Shown piece after piece: positions 7,685 through 17,209 of a stretch of DNA of 64,000 bases; position 1 is the first letter of the stretch, and the number at the start of each line of letters is the position of its first letter. The position numbers and the translations under genes are program-made. The stretch is taken from NCBI RefSeq assembly GCF_013327855.1, contig NZ_JABUMX010000007.1, positions 62,001 through 126,000 of the forward strand. Reading direction: 5' to 3'. The DNA comes from Phyllobacterium pellucidum. GTDB lineage: Bacteria > Pseudomonadota > Alphaproteobacteria > Rhizobiales > Rhizobiaceae. The notes under the pieces are model-generated. The model saw nothing but the letters and a program-made list of their open reading frames with translations. It did no database searches and had not been told where the DNA came from.

Positions 7685-9748
7685 CTAAATCGTTACGGTT
7701 TGGCAGGTGCGCATCGAATCGCTTATTGCAAGCGCCACACGATGGGTTTGAAGTGCATCCCGGTATCGGCAGCGAATATTGTTGGGTCTTCCTTTTACTG
7801 CGTCGATGAAATGGCGATCCTGCAGCAGTACCGGGTCTCCCCCAGCAGTTCGAGAGGGGCGTCCGGCGCCAACGTCAACCATGATGTCGCGCTCGGACAA
7901 TTCGATTGCCAGTCCGTCTGCGAAGAGGTGCAGCCCGATGCGGTGGCCCCAACGCAACAGGCATGTCGAACTTATGGTGCCAACGGCCCCGGTTGCGAAC
8001 CTTAGACTTGAGACCGAGGCAGTCGCCACATCGAGACCAGGGAAGTCGGCCCTTTCGAGGTGGTTGGATAGCCCCGAAACCTCGTTGATATCACCCACGA
8101 GATAGCGGGCAAGGTCGATGATATGGGTGGCTTGTTCGACAATCTGTCCGCCCGCTGCAGCTTGTTTCCACCACCAGCGCGGCGGAGGCGTCTGATCTAG
8201 CCAATAGCCTGCCACCAGTTGCGCCGGGTTACTAATCAGCAGGTTGCGTGCTTCTTCCACTGTATCGAGATATCTCCAGTGATAGCCGACCGCGGTGACA
8301 AGGTCTTCGGCAAGGCAAGCGACTTCTTCAGCGGTCTCAATGTCGAGTGACAGTGGCTTTTCGACAAAGAATGGAATTCTGCGCTCTGCAAGCTCCCGCT
8401 CGATATCGCCATGCGCAAAGGGCGGAACACAGACAAATGCGGCATCGATCTCGCATTCCGCCAGCATTGCCAGCGCGTCAGGAAAGCCATGCATACCAAA
8501 GACACTAGCGGCGCTGTTGGCCCGTTCCAGATCGGGGTCCGCGAGTCCTACCAATTGCACGTCGTCGAAACGGGAAATGATATCAAGGTGGCGCCGGGCA
8601 ATTCCGCCGGCGCCTATGAACCCGATGCGAACAGTTTCCATGGTTGTCTTTCTCCGGATTGGGGACCCTTGGGGCAGATGCCGCAAGTAGATGCTTGCTG
8701 TTTCGGCCGCCATGCGCTCTGCGCTGAACTGCGCGCGGTACCGGCGTCGTGCTGCCTTGGCGGTCGTTTCACCAAGGTCCGGACGGGACAGGGCAAAACA
8801 CACCATCTCGCCAAGCCCAACTGCGTCAGTCGGGCAAAAGTAGAAAGGATGATCTTCTCCAAGAGCGTCGCAATTCCCACCTACTTTCGAGGCAACGACG
8901 GGCACCCCGGCTGCCATCGCCTCAAGCACAACGAGGGGAAGCCCTTCGAAAAGCGAAGGCAAAACAAAAAACTCAGCAATGCTCATCAGATTGCCGATGT
9001 CGCTGCGCTGGCCAAGGAAACGCACATGCTTGCTTAGACCCAGATTGTCTGCGAGCGAGCGTATCGCGTCGAGCTGCGGCCCCTCGCCCGCCGCGAGAAG
9101 CAGGACATCGGGATGGTTGCGAACAATCGCCGGGAGCGCCTCCATCAGAATTGCATGATTTTTCTGCTGCGTGAATCTTGCCGTTGTCAGCAGCACCCGC
9201 GCCCCTTCAAGTTCGAGATCTTCAACTATGCTTTTGGGCGGTCTCGTCGTCTCAAGCGGATAAACGCCGTTGAACACCGTCGTCAGTTTGAGGCCCGCTA
9301 TTCCGTTTTCGCGGTAGCTTTGCTCCGACGCTTTTGAAACGACAACGATTTGGTCGATATTGGCTATTCCCTCAAAGTAGCGTTCTTTTTGTTCGTCATC
9401 CGTAAGGACATACGGCAGATGTTCCGTACGGATCACCGGCAATCCAATGGCAAGGGCCGAGCGGGCAAGATCGTGTCCCTCCCAACCGATGCCGGCGTGA
9501 ACATGAAGCAGGTCGACGCGAGCCCGCGACAGCCAGGCGGAAAAGTCGCGATCAAGGACTTTTACCGCCATGCCGTATCGCTTTGCACGGGCCATCATCG
9601 GCCTGCCGCGGGATAAGCCCGGCAGCGCCAGCGTCATTTTGAAACGATCCGACAGCGCGCGACCCAATGCCAGCATGTGCTCGCCCATGCCGGACGGATC
9701 AAGACTATCTGTCGCGAGGACGATGTGGGCTTTCGCGCAATCAAGCAT
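7685..9748 (-). CDS. GT4 glycosyltransferase fused to Gfo/Idh/MocA oxidoreductase, 687 aa
   Basis: Residues 1-365 form a GT4 glycosyltransferase (IVLATDSLDPSGMGEHMLAL at the start; EGLPLVVLEAMAAGVPVV, fitting E-x7-E). Residues 370-687 form a complete Gfo/Idh/MocA oxidoreductase: VRIGFIGAGGIARRHL is the NAD(P) site, VEKPLS carries the conserved catalytic-site Lys, and QATHIIDLARYLVGD holds the usual His. The second domain begins exactly at Met370, with GGAGAAAG eight bases upstream, so a free-standing oxidoreductase could also be translated from inside the frame. The stop leaves a 16-base gap to the MDR gene and the start overlaps the previous gene by 8 bases. Both halves are full length, which argues for a functional fusion. 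Confidence 0.85.
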   Translation of the reverse strand: MLDCAKAHIVLATDSLDPSGMGEHMLALGRALSDRFKMTLALPGLSRGRPMMARAKRYGMAVKVLDRDFSAWLSRARVDLLHVHAGIGWEGHDLARSALAIGLPVIRTEHLPYVLTDDEQKERYFEGIANIDQIVVVSKASEQSYRENGIAGLKLTTVFNGVYPLETTRPPKSIVEDLELEGARVLLTTARFTQQKNHAILMEALPAIVRNHPDVLLLAAGEGPQLDAIRSLADNLGLSKHVRFLGQRSDIGNLMSIAEFFVLPSLFEGLPLVVLEAMAAGVPVVASKVGGNCDALGEDHPFYFCPTDAVGLGEMVCFALSRPDLGETTAKAARRRYRAQFSAERMAAETASIYLRHLPQGSPIRRKTTMETVRIGFIGAGGIARRHLDIISRFDDVQLVGLADPDLERANSAASVFGMHGFPDALAMLAECEIDAAFVCVPPFAHGDIERELAERRIPFFVEKPLSLDIETAEEVACLAEDLVTAVGYHWRYLDTVEEARNLLISNPAQLVAGYWLDQTPPPRWWWKQAAAGGQIVEQATHIIDLARYLVGDINEVSGLSNHLERADFPGLDVATASVSSLRFATGAVGTISSTCLLRWGHRIGLHLFADGLAIELSERDIMVDVGAGRPSRTAGGDPVLLQDRHFIDAVKGRPNNIRCRYRDALQTHRVALAISDSMRTCQTVTI

Positions 9749-12113
9749 TCGATGCCTGATCGGCGCTTCGCATCTGGTCTACATGTCCGGCCTGCTGCAT
9801 CAAGCGTTTGAAAGTGGCCAACGCCTGACCCACGACCTGATCCATATTGTAGTATTTGTACGTTCCGAGCCTGCCGACAAAGCTTACATCGGATTGTTGC
9901 TTCGCTAACGCTTCATATTGCTTATAGATCGCCTGGTTTTCAGGACGTGGGATCGGATAGTAGGGATCACCATCTGCGCAAGGCGTTTCGTAACAGATAC
10001 TGGTCTTCGGATGTGACTGGCCGGTGAGATACTTGTATTCGGTTATCCGCGTATAGGGGATGTCTTCGGACGGAAAGTTGATCACGGCCGCATCTTGAAA
10101 CCGTTCTCTGTCAATTGTCTGGTGAAGGAAATTCAGGCTGCGGTATGGAAGTTTTCCCAAACGAAAGTCGAAGTATTCGTCGATCGGCCCCGTAAATATT
10201 GTATGGCTTGCCAGACGGAGGTCCCTCAACTGTTCAAAATCGGTGGCGAGCTCAATCGTAATTCCTGGACGGTCGAGCATATTTTCGAACATTCGTGTGT
10301 ATCCGTGGAGAGGCATTACCTGAAACGTATCGAGGAAATAACGATCGTCGTCGTTGGTGCGCGTCGGAATGCGGGCTGTGACCGATTTATCAAGTTCCGA
10401 TGGGTCGAAGCCCCATTGTTTGCGGGTATAGCCCTCAAAAAACAGTTCATAGAGTTCGTCGCCGACTTGAGCCCGCACAACGTCTTTGGCCGTTTGGATC
10501 GTCTCTATAGCTTGCGCCTTGCTCAGGAGAAAAGCGGCGGTTTCCGCGTCGGATGAAAGGCGCAAATCATACAGCCGATTGAGCGTGGTGCGGTTGATAG
10601 GTACCGGCAATAATTGGCCGTTCACACTGGAAAGCACACGGTGTTCATAAGCTCGCCATTGTGTGAACCGCGAAAGATAGTGGAATATTTCTTCGCTGTT
10701 TGTGTGAAATATATGAGGCCCGTATTTGTGAACGAGAAGGCCGTCTTCATTGTAGTAGTCATAGGCGTTGCCGCCGACGTGAGACCGGCGATCCGAAATG
10801 AGCACTTGGTGGCCGGCTGACGCCAGCCTTTCGGCCAACACTGAGCCAGCAAACCCCGCACCTACAATCAGATAGTCAAAAGGCGGCTTGCCCGGGTTTG
10901 CTATCGAGACGACCCGATTTTCGCGGCGTTTCTCTCCGCCAAGCGGGTGTCCTCTGTGCTCAATCGCCTCCTCTACGATGGCCTGCATACGTTGCTGGAT
11001 ACTGTCCCATGACATTTCGCCCAGACGGGCATCGATCGCGGCAATCCGCCTCGCGTCGCCTTTCGGCAACTTGAGAGCTTTGCGGCAGGCTGCTACGAAT
11101 TCGCTCGGTGTCGCGGCGGTAAGGACGCCGTCGACATCGCCGTAATGACGAACTACGTCGGTTATTTTCGTGCTGACAACCGGGCGGCCGGAGGCAAGAT
11201 ATTCGGGCGTCTTGGTGGGGCTGATGAACCGCGTCGATTCATTGAGAGCAAATGGCATAAGGGCCACATCCCATCCCGCCAGATAAGCAGGCAACTCAGC
11301 ATAATCCTTCTGCCCGAGATAATGGATGTTCGGCGCAACGGGCAGCTCAGCTTTGTCGATCTTGGCGACGGGACCTACGAAAACAAAGGAGCATTCGGGA
11401 AGCTCCCGCGCTGCAAAGGCAATCAGTTCAAGATCAAGCCGCTCGTCGATGACCCCGTAGAATCCAAGTCGGGGGCCTCCGATAACCGCCTGGTCAACGG
11501 GAGTGGAGAGAGGATTTCGTGCCGCCTTGAAGTGATCTGTTTCAACCCCCGACGGAAAGGGATGAATGTTTTCGTGGAGAAGTCGTTTTGACTCGTAAAG
11601 GCTAAATCCTCCGGTGAAAACGACGTCAGCGTGGCCTATAAGCAAACGCTCCATATGCTTGAGTTCAGAAGGGGCAAACTTGAAGCTCGCCAACTCATCC
11701 ATGCAATCATAAACGATCGCCGCACTGTCAACGTGCCGGGCGAATGCAAACATCATCGGCGTATAGAACCAAAGGATGGGTTTGGCCGAACACAGAAGCA
11801 GAATTATCTCATCGAGTATCTTCGCCAACGCTGCTTCGCGCCGGGCATTGTCCCAATCTCCGGGTATGCGGGGCCGGATCGATTTGATCGGAGAGTCGTC
11901 AAAACTATGGATCTCGAAATATGCCAGGTGATGATCGGTAGGTATGTATTCTTCGAAGAAAAACACCTGCCGTTGGTTGGCGAACCGCTCCATCAAATGC
12001 TGGGGGCGCTGTCGAACCGAGTCCCATCGCAAGTGTGAAAAGCAGATTATCGGGCCTTCCAGAACCGGCAACATGTCGGCGGAAAATTGACGGTTCACAT
12101 TGGACCAAAGCAT
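9741..12113 (-). CDS. glf: TuaH-like glycosyltransferase fused to UDP-galactopyranose mutase, 790 aa
   Basis: Residues about 20-385 resemble TuaH-type GT4 transferases, with FSHLRWDSVRQRPQHLMERF near the start and SPTKTPEYLASGRPVVST in the donor lobe. Residues 412-770 are a complete UDP-galactopyranose mutase: FDYLIVGAGFAGSVLAERL (FAD site), GPHIFHTNSEEI, RKQWGFDP, YPIPRPEN, and the closing GRLGTYKYYNMDQVVGQAL. The mutase converts UDP-galactopyranose to UDP-galactofuranose using reduced FAD. No Met or GTG codon lies in the linker (about 398-411), so the mutase can only be made as part of the fusion. It overlaps the genes before (19 bases) and after (8 bases) in the operon. The arrangement suggests one polypeptide that makes a galactofuranose donor and transfers a sugar, not necessarily the same one. 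Confidence 0.85.
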   Translation of the reverse strand: MLWSNVNRQFSADMLPVLEGPIICFSHLRWDSVRQRPQHLMERFANQRQVFFFEEYIPTDHHLAYFEIHSFDDSPIKSIRPRIPGDWDNARREAALAKILDEIILLLCSAKPILWFYTPMMFAFARHVDSAAIVYDCMDELASFKFAPSELKHMERLLIGHADVVFTGGFSLYESKRLLHENIHPFPSGVETDHFKAARNPLSTPVDQAVIGGPRLGFYGVIDERLDLELIAFAARELPECSFVFVGPVAKIDKAELPVAPNIHYLGQKDYAELPAYLAGWDVALMPFALNESTRFISPTKTPEYLASGRPVVSTKITDVVRHYGDVDGVLTAATPSEFVAACRKALKLPKGDARRIAAIDARLGEMSWDSIQQRMQAIVEEAIEHRGHPLGGEKRRENRVVSIANPGKPPFDYLIVGAGFAGSVLAERLASAGHQVLISDRRSHVGGNAYDYYNEDGLLVHKYGPHIFHTNSEEIFHYLSRFTQWRAYEHRVLSSVNGQLLPVPINRTTLNRLYDLRLSSDAETAAFLLSKAQAIETIQTAKDVVRAQVGDELYELFFEGYTRKQWGFDPSELDKSVTARIPTRTNDDDRYFLDTFQVMPLHGYTRMFENMLDRPGITIELATDFEQLRDLRLASHTIFTGPIDEYFDFRLGKLPYRSLNFLHQTIDRERFQDAAVINFPSEDIPYTRITEYKYLTGQSHPKTSICYETPCADGDPYYPIPRPENQAIYKQYEALAKQQSDVSFVGRLGTYKYYNMDQVVGQALATFKRLMQQAGHVDQMRSADQASNA

Positions 12114-13309
12114 ATTCGCTCCTGTTGGTTGTCTAGGCCTAACGACCGCTTGCTTTCAATGTTCCTGTCGGAGTGAAACTTTCTGTGAGAAGCGATAAGC
12201 CCTCGCAACCGTTCGACCGTGTGTTGCCAAGTCCAGTTATTCTGGACCTCGCTCCTCGGTGAAAATTGTTCGGCGCGGCCGAGGATTTCCGTTATCGCCA
12301 GATGGAAGCGCTCGGCGGACGCTATCTCCCCGGTGCGCGGCGTGATGTATTGCGTTCCGCAGCACAGTTCCTCATTGGCCAAAACTGGAAGACCCGCCAG
12401 CATATACTCGGTCAGGATTGCTGGAGCGCCGTCATCGACCCCGCAAACAACGCCGATCCGGGCGCTGTTCATGAGTCCGTTGACTGCTTCGATCGAGACG
12501 CCGGGCGGGCCTATGAAGTCGACATCAATGCCGAGGGAAGTTGCCAGATCCTGTAATTTTTCTGCATCCTCCCCGTAGCCGAAAACACACAATGTACGGA
12601 GCGTGCGCGGTAGTCTGGCAAGGGCGTTAAAAAGGATGTCGTGACGCTTGTAAGCCTGTGCGGCAGCTACATAAATGATGTCGTAAAGCTTATCTGCGCC
12701 AGTTGGAAAAAACGTGGTATCGGAAGCAAACTCCGGTCCGATTGGCATTATTGCCGTTTCCATGTCCGGATGCCGGCGCGCCACATCTTCCGACTGCCAT
12801 TCCGCTCCCGTCAGGACGAGGTCGAAGTGCCGGCTAACGGCCTCGGGTATACGCAGAGCCGGAGCGTCGATCGAGTTGTAGATTTTGAAACTCGGGGCAC
12901 ACGCTTCGAGAACAGCTTCACAAACCCCAAGTCCGAGCACGACGAGAATATCTGGCGGTCCAAAGACCTCGAGAAACGCCAGCATGTCGTCAGACATGTA
13001 AGGCGTGCCCTCGCCGCTGAGTTGAAACGATCGGCGGATCAATTCATGATCAGTGGGCGACAGCTCATGGTTGCCTTCCGAGCGGGTATGATGCCAAATC
13101 TCGGCACGGTCGACGATGCCGGCGTTGATGCAAGCCAGCGGGAGCCGTTGCAGGTACCCGCCCTGCACATCCATAACCCGAGGCTTTACAGACAAGGACG
13201 GGGCAGAGCCGTGCCGGTCCCGCCATTTTTTCAGATGGTATTCCTTGGAGTGCTGTTGGTTGGGCCGGCTGTCATCCAGAAAGTCACTGATAACGATCAT
13301 GGATGTCAT
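12095..13309 (-). CDS. glycosyltransferase, GT4-like, 404 aa
   Basis: First gene of the five-gene glycan operon. The C-terminal half reads as a GT-B donor domain: YDIIYVAAAQAYKRHDILFNAL, TLCVFGYGEDAEKLQDLA, IDVDFIGPPG, and a GAPAILTEYMLAGLPVLAN element in the place of the usual E-x7-E loop, with one conserved Glu. The N-terminal half (ILVVLGLGVCEAVLEAC, IYNSIDAPALRI) fits an acceptor lobe. It is not fused to a second enzyme, unlike three of its neighbours. There is no signal peptide or membrane helix, so it should act at the inner face of the membrane. The acceptor and sugar are unknown. Confidence 0.8.
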   Translation of the reverse strand: MTSMIVISDFLDDSRPNQQHSKEYHLKKWRDRHGSAPSLSVKPRVMDVQGGYLQRLPLACINAGIVDRAEIWHHTRSEGNHELSPTDHELIRRSFQLSGEGTPYMSDDMLAFLEVFGPPDILVVLGLGVCEAVLEACAPSFKIYNSIDAPALRIPEAVSRHFDLVLTGAEWQSEDVARRHPDMETAIMPIGPEFASDTTFFPTGADKLYDIIYVAAAQAYKRHDILFNALARLPRTLRTLCVFGYGEDAEKLQDLATSLGIDVDFIGPPGVSIEAVNGLMNSARIGVVCGVDDGAPAILTEYMLAGLPVLANEELCCGTQYITPRTGEIASAERFHLAITEILGRAEQFSPRSEVQNNWTWQHTVERLRGLIASHRKFHSDRNIESKRSLGLDNQQERICFGPM

Positions 13310-13616
13310 TCAACCTCTCCCATTGCGCGCTTTCAGCCGCGAGGAAAGCAAACTGGGAGACTCTCAAGATGTTCCGGCCCCTTACGTTTTGTCCGAAACC
13401 GTACGGCATCATCGTCTGATACGTGGGTCCGGCGGTCGCCACCCTCCAATTTTAATTTCCGCCGGAACAATTCCAGGACGGAATTCGGTCACAGGAAAGC
13501 AAGACGTTCCGCGACGAAGGACTGCTGCATCAAAGTTGTGCTTAGTCCCCGATCAGAAACCTGAACACGCGCGGAACGGGTTGCTCCTCCAAGAACAATC
13601 AGTTTTGTTAGACTTC
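13310..13616. promoter_or_regulatory. divergent intergenic region, glycan operon / peptidase E
   Basis: About 307 bases between the outward-facing starts of the glycosyltransferase operon (minus) and the peptidase E gene (plus). It should carry both promoters. Open frames run through it on the plus strand but show no recognisable protein. I see no clear -35/-10 pair, repeat or RNA gene. Confidence 0.3.
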
Positions 13617-14234
13617 ATGAAAGCACAGGAATTACTGCTGGCCTCTGAACTCACGTCGGGTTTTCCGAAGATCCGAACGATCCTCGCAGACAGATTTGCG
13701 GGCACAAAAATCATGATCGTTCCGACGGCGGCATACGGCGAAGGATGGAAGCCGGACTATGAGAGCCACTATCGCCCCTTTGAAGAAATGGGCTTCGAGG
13801 TCATTGACTACGACCTCGTCGGCAAGACCCCGGACGAGGTGAAGGCTGCACTGAATACGGTCAGCGCAGTCTACATGAGCGGAGGCAACACATTCTATCT
13901 TCTGCATCATATGCGCAAAAGCGGCTTCTTTGACCATGTGCGGGTGCGTATTAGCGAAGGACTGGTCTATATCGGCTCCAGCGCCGGCTCGATCGTTGCG
14001 ACACCGGAAATCAGTTATGCCGACGCGCTGGATGACCGCTCAAAGGCGGAGGAAACCAACGATATCGGCCTCAATCTGGTCAACTTTTCGATCCTGCCGC
14101 ATATGGATCATGCCAGCTTCAGCGCCTTGGTTCAGAAGACCTACAAAGCCTTCGAAGGCAACGGCACAATGTGTCTCGGTCTTAACGACGATCAGGTCAT
14201 TCACGTTGTGGGCGACTCATTCAAGGTTATCTGA
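13617..14234 (+). CDS. peptidase E-like (family S51) / type 1 glutamine amidotransferase-like protein, 205 aa
   Basis: A small protease-like protein of the S51 family. The core reads IMIVPTAAYGE, then a VYMSGGNTFYLLHHM strand-loop, then YIGSSAGSIVATP, where the Ser of GSSAGS is the expected nucleophile, and later ILPHMDH with the expected His. Family members are cytoplasmic aspartyl dipeptidases, or cyanophycinase-like. The frame is open far upstream, but that part lies opposite the glycosyltransferase gene, so the Met at 13617, just before the first strand ELLLASELTSG, is the likely start even though no strong ribosome-binding site is seen. Confidence 0.8.
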   Translation: MKAQELLLASELTSGFPKIRTILADRFAGTKIMIVPTAAYGEGWKPDYESHYRPFEEMGFEVIDYDLVGKTPDEVKAALNTVSAVYMSGGNTFYLLHHMRKSGFFDHVRVRISEGLVYIGSSAGSIVATPEISYADALDDRSKAEETNDIGLNLVNFSILPHMDHASFSALVQKTYKAFEGNGTMCLGLNDDQVIHVVGDSFKVI

Positions 14235-14450
14235 CCCAAGTTCAGCGCCCGCGCTTAAGCGAGCCTTGGAGGCTGGGGTTGAACTCGGACGGTCGGTTCC
14301 ACAAGGAGGGCCACCGCCGCTACCGCAGTGCAGGTGGCAACCTGGCGCTGCGCTCGAATGTCCCTCGGAAAATTAAGTCAGATCTAAACTAGTCTGCTGC
14401 GGAACAAGAGCCCGACCCACCTGTTAAGCAACTACAACAGGAGAGGTGAA

Positions 14451-14954
14451 ATGATGCAATCCAAGATACTGGAAGACCTTTATTACGACGGATTAAAAGA
14501 AATTTACTACGCTGAGCGGAAAATCCTCCAAGCGCTGCCAACAATGTCAGCTGCTGCAAAATCCCAGGAACTTAGCGCCGCGTTTCAAAAGCACTACGAT
14601 CAAACGCAGGTTCACGTTGATCGTCTTGATCAAGTTTTTGAATTATCCGGCAAACCCGCAAAAGGTAAAACCTGCCCTGCGATTGACGCGCTTATCGAAG
14701 AAGGCAATCAGATTATCGCCGAATACAAGGACAGTTCTGCACTGGACCTGGGACTCGCTGCCGGAGCTCAAGCAGTCGAGCATCATGAAATGGCCCGATA
14801 CGGTGCATTGAAAAAACTCGCAATGCTGCTGGGTCTAACCGATGCGGCCGATTTACTTGACGCCACGTTGCAGGAGGAAATCCAGACCGATGCCGATCTG
14901 GATGCTCTCTCCGACACCTTGGGATCGGCAAAAACAAAGAAGTCATCAAAGTAA
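14451..14954 (+). CDS. DUF892 / YciE-YciF family ferritin-like protein, 167 aa
   Basis: An all-helical four-helix-bundle protein of the YciE/YciF family. Metal-ligand-type residues are visible in [21 protein letters not shown] (helix 1), [18 protein letters not shown] (helix 2) and [13 protein letters not shown] (helix 3). Members are stress-induced, dimeric and ferritin-like, and they often sit beside catalase genes. A strong AGGAGAGG lies just before the ATG. The start ATGATG allows either of two adjacent Met codons. The catalase gene follows after 49 bases, so the two probably form one oxidative-stress unit. The short lysine-rich tail (KTKKSSK) is typical. Confidence 0.85.
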   Translation: MMQSKILEDLYYDGLKEIYYAERKILQALPTMSAAAKSQELSAAFQKHYDQTQVHVDRLDQVFELSGKPAKGKTCPAIDALIEEGNQIIAEYKDSSALDLGLAAGAQAVEHHEMARYGALKKLAMLLGLTDAADLLDATLQEEIQTDADLDALSDTLGSAKTKKSSK

Positions 14955-15003
14955 AATCCGCAAAATACTTTGCCGATTAAGCAGGCCAATCCAAGGAACA
15001 CAC

Positions 15004-17124
15004 ATGTCCAAGACCAACAAATCCAATCCCAAAAACGAAGCCACGATCCACGATCAAAAGTTGCGGCGGGGCGCGGGCGGCGAACTCCATCAGGACGCCG
15101 CCGGTGATACGCCCATACTGACCACAGCCCAGGGGGGACCCATCTTAGACGATCAAAACTCGTTGAAGATTGGGGATCGCGGGCCCACCTTGCTGGAAGA
15201 CTTCCATTTCCGCGAAAAGATCTTTCACTTCGATCACGAACGCATCCCCGAACGCGTCGTGCACGCTCGCGGATATGGGGCCCACGGGTATTTCGAGACA
15301 TACGACACATTGTCTTTGGCGGAATATTCCCGGGCCGACATCTTTCAACGTCCGGGGGAAAAAACACCGGCGTTTGTTCGATTTTCAACAGTCGCGGGGA
15401 ACAAGGGATCATTCGACCTTGCACGCGATGTGCGCGGGTTCGCAGTTAAACTCTATACGCAAGAGGGCAACTGGGATTTGGTCGGAAACAATATTCCGGT
15501 GTTCTTCATTCAGGATGCTATCCGGTTTCCCGACATGGTTCATGCGGTCAAGCAAGAACCGGACAGGGGTTTTCCGCAGGCCCAGTCGGCCCACGACAAC
15601 TTTTGGGATTTCATCAGCCTGACGCCGGAAAGCATGCACATGATCATGTGGGTGATGTCGGATCGGGCCATCCCGCGTTCCTTCCGTTTCATGGAAGGCT
15701 TCGGTGTTCATACCTTCCGCCTGGTGAACACCAATGATGAATCGACATTCGTAAAGTTCCACTGGAAGCCAAAGCTTGGCTTGCAGTCGGTGGCATGGAA
15801 TGAGGCGGTCAAGATCAATGGTGCCGATCCCGATTTCCATCGGCGCGATTTGTGGGACGCCATCCAGTCCGGCGCCTTTCCGGAATGGGAACTTCAGGTC
15901 CAGCTTTTTGACCAGGATTTTGCCGATGCTTTCGATTTCGACATTTTGGATGCGACAAAGATAATACCTGAAGAAATTCTGCCGCCGATACCCGTTGGCC
16001 GTCTCGTGCTCGATAGAATGCCTGACAACTTCTTTGCCGAGACCGAACAAGTTGCGTTCATGACGCAGAACGTTCCCCCAGGGATCGATTTTTCCAATGA
16101 TCCATTGCTGCAGGGTCGGAATTTCTCCTATCTCGATACGCAGATAAAGCGTCTTGGCGGACCAAATTTCACGCATATTCCAATCAATGCGCCCAAATGC
16201 CCGTTCAATAATTTCCAGCAGGACGGTCACATGGCCATGCGAAATCCGACGGGCCGCGTCAATTACCAACCGAACTCCTGGGGAGTAGGTCCGCGCGAGT
16301 CGCCCGAGCGAGGCTTCCGGTCATTTGCCGATGGAGAATCCGGTCAGAAGATCAGGCTGAGGGCCGAGTCCTTTGCAGATCACTATAGCCAGGCGCGACA
16401 GTTTTTCATCAGCCAGACCCTGCCCGAGCAAAAACATATCGCCGCCGCGCTGACGTTTGAACTCAGCAAGGTCAAAACCCCGGTAATCCGCGAACGTGTT
16501 GTCTCGCATCTTCTCAATATCGACGATTCGTTGGCAAGCAAAGTTGCCCAAGGGCTTGGACTTGAAACCATGCCCCAGGCCGCGGACGCCGCCATTCCCA
16601 CCAGGCAGGATCTCGACCCCTCCCCGGCGCTAAGCATCGTGGAACGAGGTCCGAGGCGGTTCGAGGGACGAAAGCTCGGCATTCTGTTGACGGACGGATT
16701 CGATGCGGCCGTCGTCAAGGAACTGCAAGATGCCATTGTCGCCGAAAAAGCGGTGTTTGAAATTATTACCCCCGTCGTTGGGGGAGTTCGCGGCAGCGAT
16801 GGTACGCTGATAAAAGGTGACCAGATGATCGATGGCGGGCCATCGGTGTTATATGACGCAGTGGCCATATTGCCCTCCCCTGAAGGTGCGGCCGCTCTTG
16901 TCAAAGAATCCACGGCCAGGGATTTCGTCGCCGACGCTTTCGCACACTGCAAATTCATCGGTCACAACGACGCTGCCCTGCCTTTATTCGAGAAGGCAGG
17001 TATTGCCGGCGACCTTGATGAAGGGGTGATCCTTTTATCCGATGGCAAGGATGTCGCGACCTTCACTGCGGCATTGGGTAAGCTACGCCTTTGGTCACGC
17101 GAGCCAAATGTCAAAATGAAATGA
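15004..17124 (+). CDS. katE: large-subunit (HPII-type, clade 2) catalase, 706 aa
   Basis: Heme catalase, 2 H2O2 to O2 and water. The catalytic His87 is in [12 protein letters not shown], the NDxxxFF-equivalent is [18 protein letters not shown], and the proximal heme ligand Tyr376 is in [10 protein letters not shown]. Residues about 555-706 form the extra C-terminal flavodoxin/GATase-like domain found in HPII enzymes ([18 protein letters not shown]). Full length is about 50 residues shorter than E. coli HPII because the N-terminal arm is short. The ATG at 15004 was chosen because the open frame upstream overlaps the ferritin-like gene. The gene follows the DUF892 gene closely and is followed by a strong hairpin. 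Confidence 0.92.
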   Translation: MSKTNKSNPKNEATIHDQKLRRGAGGELHQDAAGDTPILTTAQGGPILDDQNSLKIGDRGPTLLEDFHFREKIFHFDHERIPERVVHARGYGAHGYFETYDTLSLAEYSRADIFQRPGEKTPAFVRFSTVAGNKGSFDLARDVRGFAVKLYTQEGNWDLVGNNIPVFFIQDAIRFPDMVHAVKQEPDRGFPQAQSAHDNFWDFISLTPESMHMIMWVMSDRAIPRSFRFMEGFGVHTFRLVNTNDESTFVKFHWKPKLGLQSVAWNEAVKINGADPDFHRRDLWDAIQSGAFPEWELQVQLFDQDFADAFDFDILDATKIIPEEILPPIPVGRLVLDRMPDNFFAETEQVAFMTQNVPPGIDFSNDPLLQGRNFSYLDTQIKRLGGPNFTHIPINAPKCPFNNFQQDGHMAMRNPTGRVNYQPNSWGVGPRESPERGFRSFADGESGQKIRLRAESFADHYSQARQFFISQTLPEQKHIAAALTFELSKVKTPVIRERVVSHLLNIDDSLASKVAQGLGLETMPQAADAAIPTRQDLDPSPALSIVERGPRRFEGRKLGILLTDGFDAAVVKELQDAIVAEKAVFEIITPVVGGVRGSDGTLIKGDQMIDGGPSVLYDAVAILPSPEGAAALVKESTARDFVADAFAHCKFIGHNDAALPLFEKAGIAGDLDEGVILLSDGKDVATFTAALGKLRLWSREPNVKMK

Positions 17125-17130
17125 TAGGCC

Positions 17131-17165
17131 CCTGACCGCGGCGCAGCTGAAGCGCCGCGGTCAGG
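17131..17165. terminator. strong GC-rich hairpin between convergent genes
   Basis: A perfect 14-base-pair inverted repeat (arm CCTGACCGCGGCGC) with a seven-base loop AGCTGAA lies seven bases past the catalase stop. There is no T-run on either side, so it is not a classical intrinsic terminator, but its position between the catalase gene and the convergent dioxygenase gene fits a bidirectional transcription stop or an mRNA-protecting 3' hairpin. Confidence 0.6.
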
Positions 17166-17209
17166 CCAAGGACGCAAATCCTCCTTAACTGGCATTGCAA
17201 TCGCGTGGT

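Noticed and set aside
13116-13616. Coding extension of the peptidase E frame opposite the glycosyltransferase gene
   Set aside because: It lies antisense to a well-supported gene and has no family similarity; the S51 fold begins at 13617.
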